NCBI GenBank assembly: GCA_013433145.1
Contig: CM024186.1
Location: forward strand, 4,964,001-5,028,000
Direction of reading: 5' to 3'
Source of the DNA: Ascaris suum
Taxonomy: Eukaryota; Nematoda; Chromadorea; Rhabditida; Ascarididae
Length of the DNA: 64,000 nt
Made by a program: the position numbers and the translations under genes. The notes beneath the pieces are model-generated. The model saw only the letters and a program-made list of their open reading frames with translations. It made no database searches and was not told the origin of the DNA. Shown here in pieces: positions 54,446 to 64,000 of this stretch (position 1 is its first letter; each line of letters opens with the position of its first letter).

Positions 54446-54503
54446 TACTAGAATATAATAGAATATACTAGAATATACTAGAATATAATAGAATAGAATA
54501 TAA
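54446..54503. repeat. Tandem repeat of 10-bp units (tagaatataa type)
   Basis: About six units alternating actagaatat and aatagaatat, 57 bp upstream of the end of the small membrane-protein gene, in its 3' flank. Confidence 0.85.
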
Positions 54504-54560
54504 TGCAAATAGCAAGAAAATAATTGTAAAATGAGATTGAATGCATTTCGATTATAAGCA

Positions 54561-55885
54561 CTAAGATTTCGAGGTATCCCTCATATGAGTTTCGTAATCA
54601 CTCCAATCAAATTTTGCTCGCTTCGGAAGGAAACGGTCCGGTATGCCACGTAACCTCAACGCTTTCATTTCCTTCCAACGCTCGAAATCTGCTTCCGCAT
54701 CCTTCACACATAAATATGAAGAAATCGGAATCGTCATCATACCCGATAAACTAAAAATTTATAAATTTGGGACATCAAATCGTTGGTTTCATATTCATCC
54801 CCTCTCCTCCCAACTTACCACAAACGACAGCCCACTGCAGAGAAAAAACCCCAATCCGTTTTGCATTTAGTTGCTCATTATCTCGAACATGCCCAGTGAC
54901 GAAGTGATCTATAGCATTACCTCTAACCATTGTTATACATATCATTTCATGCCATCAGAAAAAAATCTGCGCGACTTGTGGAAGTGGGAAAGCGCGCCAG
55001 GAAACTAGTGCGCTAAATGCTTTAAGAATTCATGCTGCCACGCCAACTGTTTACGAGAATGTTCTAAAAATTAGACAGATAACGTTTTATTTTGCTTAAA
55101 TGGCGAATTTTCTGTATCCACGAGTGAAAATATACTTTCGTTACCCGCAAATGTAGTGGGTGAAATGAGATTCAACTCATTTAAATTCGTAAAACACTTA
55201 ATTATTCAAATAAAAATACTTAAATAAAATAAAAAATATAATATATTCATTGCTAAGCAATAAATAATTTACCGCTTCAGATATATTCGGAGATATTTCA
55301 TTTCTCCAGTCATAATTCGCGCATATTTCAACGATATTTTAGCGGAATTTTCGACTCAACAACAATTGTTTATTTGTATCAAATATTTTACTGCTTCAGT
55401 TATATTCCCTATGAATATTTCAATGCCTCTGAAATATTCTAAAGATTATATTTTATACGAATATTTTATTCCTTCGGAGATATTTTTTTAAAAAATACGA
55501 ATAAATAAATTAAGAAACGAACAATCCCGCACGCCAATTGCCTGTTATTCCAAAGACGAACATATTTGAGAGGATAAAATTAGCGATAACCGAGATTACT
55601 GTTGTTGGGAAGCCAGGATCCGGATTCTTGAACAACTGAAACAGAATCCTCATCTGAAATGAAGAAAAAAAAACAGCTAGATAACTTCCCCAAGCTTTTG
55701 AGGCGAAAATTAGAAAAAATTCCTGACCGTAATCATAACCGGATGCGGTTTAACCAAGACTTTCCGGTTAGATAGTTCTCAAAAAAACTTCGTACTTACT
55801 TTATGCAAAAAAAAGCGATTCAAAGACTTACACCAAACAGATAATTTCGTTGCAACGGTGGATTCTCTTCGTCGATATCGGCCAT
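54561..55885 (-). CDS. Small single-pass membrane protein of unknown function, 3 exons
   Basis: Exons 55832-55885, 55519-55653 and 54561-54701 join in phase 0 to about 109 residues. Exon 1 reads MADIDEENPPLQRNYLFG. Exon 2 reads MRILFQLFKNPDPGF, then a hydrophobic segment PTTVISVIANFILSNMFVFG, a likely membrane helix at about residues 34-54. Exon 3 reads DAEADFERWKEMKALRLRGI, then PDRFLPKRAKFDWSDYETHM and a TAG stop. The charged, Trp/Lys-rich tail and short N-terminus resemble small mitochondrial or ER membrane proteins in style, but I do not recognise the family. The ATG follows directly on ttatttttctag, a possible spliced-leader site or an upstream phase-0 exon. The 3' end of exon 2 (donor gtttct) was chosen by phase and is uncertain. 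Every piece is too short for ordinary ORF listing. Confidence 0.6.
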
Positions 55886-56170
55886 CTAGAAAAATAACTA
55901 TAGGAAACAGATTAAGCGAAGATTCAGAAGAGATTCGGAAGCACCATATGTGTAAATGAGACAATGAAATATGCAAATATACTTCTACACTACAATGCGA
56001 TCGGTAAATCCAAATAAGGACGTGAACGATGGCCACCGCTGAGTCGACAATATCTTCGTAATGTTTGTCTGACTAAAAGACTCCATAATCGAGACATCGC
56101 TTTGGTTCCAATACTTCATTTGCATATAATATAAAAGAAAGATGAGCAGAAACGACTATGGATTGTTCAC

Positions 56171-56313
56171 CTTGTGGCTCCTGTTTAGCTCCAGATACAA
56201 TCCAGACTCCAGATTACACACTGCCGCATTGGTGATGTGCGTGGTGATGACGCTGCCAATCAGCGCGTCTGTCACCACACAATAATTTCCAACGCATTCA
56301 CAGTTATCTTCTT
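56171..56313 (-). CDS. Candidate exon of a Cys-rich, probably secreted protein
   Basis: After gcatttag an exon reads EEDNCECVGNYCVVTDALIG, then SVITTHITNAAVCNLESGLY and LELNRSHK, ending at the donor gtgaac. It is more GC-rich than its surroundings and keeps a C-x-C-x4-C plus later Cys pattern. That recalls nematode extracellular Cys modules (CxGxxC followed by about 20 residues and another Cys), though the usual GC and CN ends are not found. Partner exons were not identified. The 143-codon open frame at 56485-56916, also Cys-rich at its end, is the nearest upstream candidate. Function unknown. Confidence 0.3.
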
Positions 56314-56484
56314 CTAAATGCCTTACGCAATAAACGCTAAAATATTTGTGCGTATGTCTGTTTGTCCATATCAACTGGAGAAGAGGCACTGCAGTTGGAG
56401 TCATTAAATCCGGTGGGTAAAACCTGCACCATAACCTGACCTGCTATACCTCATTGTATATTCGCCTCTCAATTTCGAAAGATG

Positions 56485-56916
56485 CTATTTGCACTTAAGA
56501 GTCGGAAGAACAATTGCATGCATTCCACAGAACTCGATTTGACATTTGCAGCAGGGGTTCTTTTGCAAAATCCAGGCAGGCATGCAGCGATATTTGGGAC
56601 ACTGAGGTAGTGCCTTGTACTCTTGCACACTTGTTACCTGTTGACTGCTTCCTAAACCCGTCGTTGAGGAGGTGGTAAGTAACAGGGCAGCACACACCTT
56701 GTCAACCTCCCTTGCAAGCTTCCCAACTTCGAAACGCTCGATTTGCTTGTGAAACATTGCCCTCATCCTTACTCCAACCAACCCCCCAAACGACCACGAC
56801 TCTATGACCATTCGATTAACAATCAAGCCATCAGCAACAATTGACGTCTTCAAAAACACACCGCATAAATGCCATGGTGATTCATCTCTGCCTCCGGCAT
56901 TAACGAATGCATCCAC
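56485..56916 (-). CDS. 143-codon open frame, Cys-rich C-terminus, unrecognised
   Basis: Longest stop-to-stop frame in this intergenic region. It starts MDAFVNAGGRDESPW and its last 40 residues carry nine Cys (QCPKYRCMPAWILQKNPCCK, CQIEFCG, KCK). No signal peptide at the annotated start and no known domain. A second frame is also open across 56495-56695 (GNKCARVQ..., NACNCSSD). It could be a real single-exon gene, part of a spliced gene with 56171-56313, or transposon debris. Confidence 0.25.
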   Translation of the reverse strand: MDAFVNAGGRDESPWHLCGVFLKTSIVADGLIVNRMVIESWSFGGLVGVRMRAMFHKQIERFEVGKLAREVDKVCAALLLTTSSTTGLGSSQQVTSVQEYKALPQCPKYRCMPAWILQKNPCCKCQIEFCGMHAIVLPTLKCK

Positions 56917-56919
56917 AGG

Positions 56920-57075
56920 CTGGCTATCAGTCCTTGGTTAAACTCTCTCTGTCGAACGACCAACCTCGGTCGAGTTAAAGTTGGTGATCCAAGCTGGTTT
57001 ATCTCATCTCCACACGATGCTCCAACGCTGCAAACTCAATCTCGGCTCCAGTCATGGCTAGTTACAACTTATCCA
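56920..57075. repeat. Degenerate dispersed repeat, possible copy C
   Basis: Phrases such as ccaacctcggtcgagttaaa and aactcaatctcggctccag resemble 9255-9285 (aactcggttccggttcagg) in the same orientation. Weak, by eye. Confidence 0.25.
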
Positions 57076-60000
57076 TACAACTCTCAGCTTTCATAAAAGC
57101 CTTCTTTCTCTTCTACCATGGCTTATTATTGTGATCATAGCTTCGTTAGCGCATAACTTATTGTCCATCGAATCGAATCAAACAGGTACAAACTCACTGA
57201 TATACAACATTTCAACAGATTTCTTTATAGCGTTAAATCAGATGACAATAAAAATTTATTCAGAATGCACAATTGAACAACTCAAAGGAACTAAAATAAA
57301 AAAAAATTAATTTCGATGAAATTGTGCAATACTAATATCGACTGTAAATTTGCATATAAAAATTAATATTGCAATAAATCGCAAGCGTTAACTTACAATA
57401 AAATAATGGTGCAATTATAGAAAACTACTCTTTCTGATGCTAATTTCAGCGCTATTCTAAAAGAGGCACATCATGCAACGATCAATCTCAATTAATATGG
57501 GAATCTTTAGGGCAGGAAGAGCAAGAAGGAGACAACGGGATGAGGGAGAAGACCAAGGAACTGAGAAAGGAGAAGGATGTATAGGACGGAAACAGAAGAC
57601 AACGCCTCCTCTACCTGCAACGTAAATATTTCCATTCTTCCACTTAAATAACGGAGATCAACCTGTTTTTTGGAAGCATCCTCAAAAACTACTTCATTCC
57701 CATAAAACCAATATCATATTCAACACATATAAGCGTTTTAACTGCCTATTATATAGAAATATTTATTCTACCAATATTATTTTAAAAAAAACTTCAAAAA
57801 AAAAAAATGGAAGAATCACACAATTGCATACCGTCGGGAAAATTAAAAAAAAACAGAATATAAACACTAATAATTATTTAAAAAAAAGCTAAAAGACACA
57901 CTTATCTTAGCATATAATAGCTTGCATAGAAATAGTTGCCTCAATGCTGCACTCTCATAAAGAGCACTTCCAACGGCATTAGAAATTTCAAATAAAAGCC
58001 ACATAAATAACGAATTATCAAACGCAAACTTGTTGAGAAATGAGCATTAAAAATTGCAGAACAATGTCATAGATGCTGATAATCGCCAAGGATGACCGTG
58101 AAGTAATCGAGGGAAGAAGAAAATGGAAGGGGGAGGAGGGGTGGGGGGGGGGGGGGGACAAGATTACAGTACAAAAGAAAAAAATCGAGCAAGGTTTCAA
58201 TCTCCATAAATCTAACTACCATCAAGAAACATCGCTCTCGATTTTTCGACATATGTGAATTATGTGTACCGATATGATCTTGACGCACGAAAAAGAATAC
58301 TTCAACGCATATAGACCTATATAAGAAAAAAAAAGAAAAGAAAATACCTCGAAAACATTGAGGAAAAATTAGCTAAAGAACTAAAGAACACTTATTAATG
58401 AATCCCAACGTTTATACAAACATCTCATCCAGGTGTATGAATGTACCTTTCAATCTTTCAAATAATTTCTAATTTTTCGCTTTTAAAACTCCCACTTCGT
58501 TAAAATAAAGCAAAAAAAAAAGAATAGAAAAGAAAAAAATTCCAATAGGAATATAACAACTCTATTTTATCCATAAATCACTGATTAACTGATCGTCACA
58601 ATTGCGCTATCATCACTGAAATAAAGCAATTTCCAAAAAAAAGGAACCCACTAAATAAGCGCAAGCGGGCGACAAGAAAACAGAAATCGGCCCTTATGTC
58701 AACGTTTTTACGGTCATTCTTGTGCCAAACTATGAAACGACAGAAAAAAAAATGAAGGAAGCAAAAACCGATCATTGTCAACTGAGAATATATCGCTTAG
58801 AAAACAAGAATAATAGTTATATAAACGAATAATAATAAAATTAAAACATTTATAATCAATATAATAAGACTGATCTCAACATGAAAATATGAGCTACAAC
58901 TGACCAACCGTTCACAAGAATGCATTACGCTTAAGGCGGTTTGCATATCTCTCAAATAAACATAGCACAGAGCATTTCCACAGGCTGCGGTAATCTTCAC
59001 ATTTGCTATAATACAAGTTCCCCTCTCAATGGGAAAGCAAAATTTCCTAGAGAAAACAATTTCTAATTCTACAGCATTGCTCGGCTAAGTTAGCAGTCAT
59101 GGGCTGCCCAACTTTTACCCAAGCTTGAGCGCGGGCATTGTTGGGATCTGAACGACCAGAATGAGGCATTCATCGAATAGGTGGGTCTGGGGAAGAGAGG
59201 ACACAGTTGCGGCACCAAAATCTCCATAAAGTTTTCCAGTGCCTTCAATTAAAACCATACCACCTTGACGAGATGCACACACGATGGACGTGCATCACGG
59301 CGACGTCACAATATCGACGCCTCCAAATAAGCTGTCCACCAAATTTCGGTAATCTTTTAGCAATACTCCATTTTAGAAGCAAAAAGGCTCCGAACCGAAA
59401 GCAGGCAACACACAACGAGGAAATATCAGATGTCATGATACAGGTCAACAATTTCGATTACGGCACTCTACAATTCCACAGAACACAAACATTATAACAG
59501 TACAAACTACTACTGAACACGACATAACGACTGCAGAGATGGCAAGAGAACTCCCATCAATGTCATGTTGAAATAATATAGTCGTTGAGTGATACCAATG
59601 TCATGTTTCTGCCTCCATCTTCGCTCAGAAAAAACCGCATATGCAAAGATAGAAGAGCTGATAACCTCTCTCGAAAATCCCAACCTTCAAGAATTTTAGG
59701 TCGCATGTTTTCATGCGGCTTATTACCAGAATTTTTGGAGACAACAGCGTTCGAAATATATAGTCCGTTCTCGAATGAAAACATAAAGTGCAAATAAGAT
59801 CTTATAAAGGTCGTCAGCTACCTCCCATCCCCCCAAAATATCATTCCCAGTTATTTCTTTCCTCCCCTTTCCATACTGGAATTTTTCCCCAAAACAAACG
59901 GCTAATTAACATGGGATAAAGGGAAAACGTAAAATACCGTATGTGATCAGATCACTACGAAAAGAATTTGAGCGCATATTATTATAAGCAACGATTGCGG

Positions 60001-60363
60001 CTGATCTATGAGAGCAAAAACGAAACACCTGCACTTGTATATTTCAACAATTTAATCGCAGCAACGCTGTGAAACATTTGTACTCTTCGCTAATAACTTA
60101 TGAAGAGGAATGCGAGTTTATACAGCATTAAAAATTCTTTCAATATCTTTAAGTACACTCATCATTAAACTCTGGAATTAAATGACCGAATTTATCAAAG
60201 CTCTTGGAAAAGTGGAAGAGCCAATTGAGGACAAGGGCAGGGGAGGGGAGGGAGAAGGGCAAGGGGGAGATATTTCGTATATCAAAGATCAAGCATCGCG
60301 ATGAGGAGGGTGATGTGAAGAAATGAATCGCAATGGACCAGCCTGCTTCTCATCATTGCGCAA
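57076..60363. other. Intergenic region before the 3' end of the PKN-type gene
   Basis: AT-rich, with a G15 tract (58143-58157). A frame at 59115-59294 (minus) has a kinase-like glycine motif (see findings), and overlapping open frames lie at 59207-59497 and 59563-59797. A strongly G-rich block at 60236-60271 is probably in the PKN 3' UTR, reading C-rich in the transcript. No complete gene could be supported. Confidence 0.5.
60236..60271 (+). other. G-rich quadruplex-capable block beside the PKN stop codon
   Basis: At least five G runs of three or more (ggg ca gggg a gggg a ggg agaa ggg caa ggggg) within 36 bases, about 95 bases beyond the stop on the strand opposite to the gene. Confidence 0.7.
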
Positions 60364-63991
<3,628 letters not shown>

Positions 63992-64000
63992 CTATCGTTT

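Larger units (their letters stand above)
53122..54560. other. Gene-poor AT-rich stretch with local repeats
   Basis: No coding exon seen. It contains a two-copy direct repeat at 54112-54190 (unit with gcatagaaataatt and gaatcgata/gaattgata). It also contains a tandem run of actagaatat/aatagaatat units at 54446-54503. Confidence 0.6.

Overview
The window looks like animal nuclear DNA, most probably from a chromadorean nematode. It is AT-rich (by eye about 35-37% GC), its genes are cut into short exons by introns of about 0.1-2.5 kb, and it carries (TA)n arrays and long mono-G/C tracts. Several partial copies of the nematode SL1 spliced-leader sequence support the nematode reading, as do splice acceptors directly in front of two start codons. 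Long introns at this base composition would fit an ascarid-like worm, but that is inference. No RNA gene, CRISPR array or bacterial-type operon was recognised.

Layout, left to right. (1) 309-8477, minus: eIF2A, a WD-repeat (beta-propeller) translation factor, 12 exons. (2) 8478-13116: intergenic, with a decayed non-LTR retrotransposon reverse-transcriptase fragment (10940-11430) and degenerate repeats. (3) 13117-23791, minus: a coiled-coil protein with the Spindly motif, identified as Spindly (SPDL-1), the dynein-dynactin adaptor at kinetochores, 13 exons. (4) 23802-29211: intergenic, with a TA array and an SL1-like sequence followed by a mini-ORF. (5) 29212-35762, plus: a divergent PP1-family Ser/Thr phosphatase, 8 exons, with a poly(A) signal. 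(6) 37955-49177, minus: a large nuclear-type SR-cyclophilin (PPIG/NKTR/Moca-cyp type), 13 exons. (7) 49178-60363: sparse. It holds a small three-exon membrane protein of unknown function (54561-55885, minus), a few uncertain exons and several short repeats. (8) 60364-63991, minus: the last four exons of a PKN-type AGC protein kinase that continues past the right edge.

The genes do not form a pathway. They are housekeeping or cell-division genes with independent promoters. Exon models were built by hand from protein-family similarity, reading-frame phase and GT/AG sites, and phases agree across every junction of eIF2A, Spindly, the phosphatase and PKN. The SR-cyclophilin needs one base added in exon 7 to stay in frame. 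The main unusual signals are the SL1-like fragments, the very relaxed 5' splice sites (T at +3 in about 40% of introns), and a tandem repeat whose last copy is the functional acceptor of a phosphatase exon.
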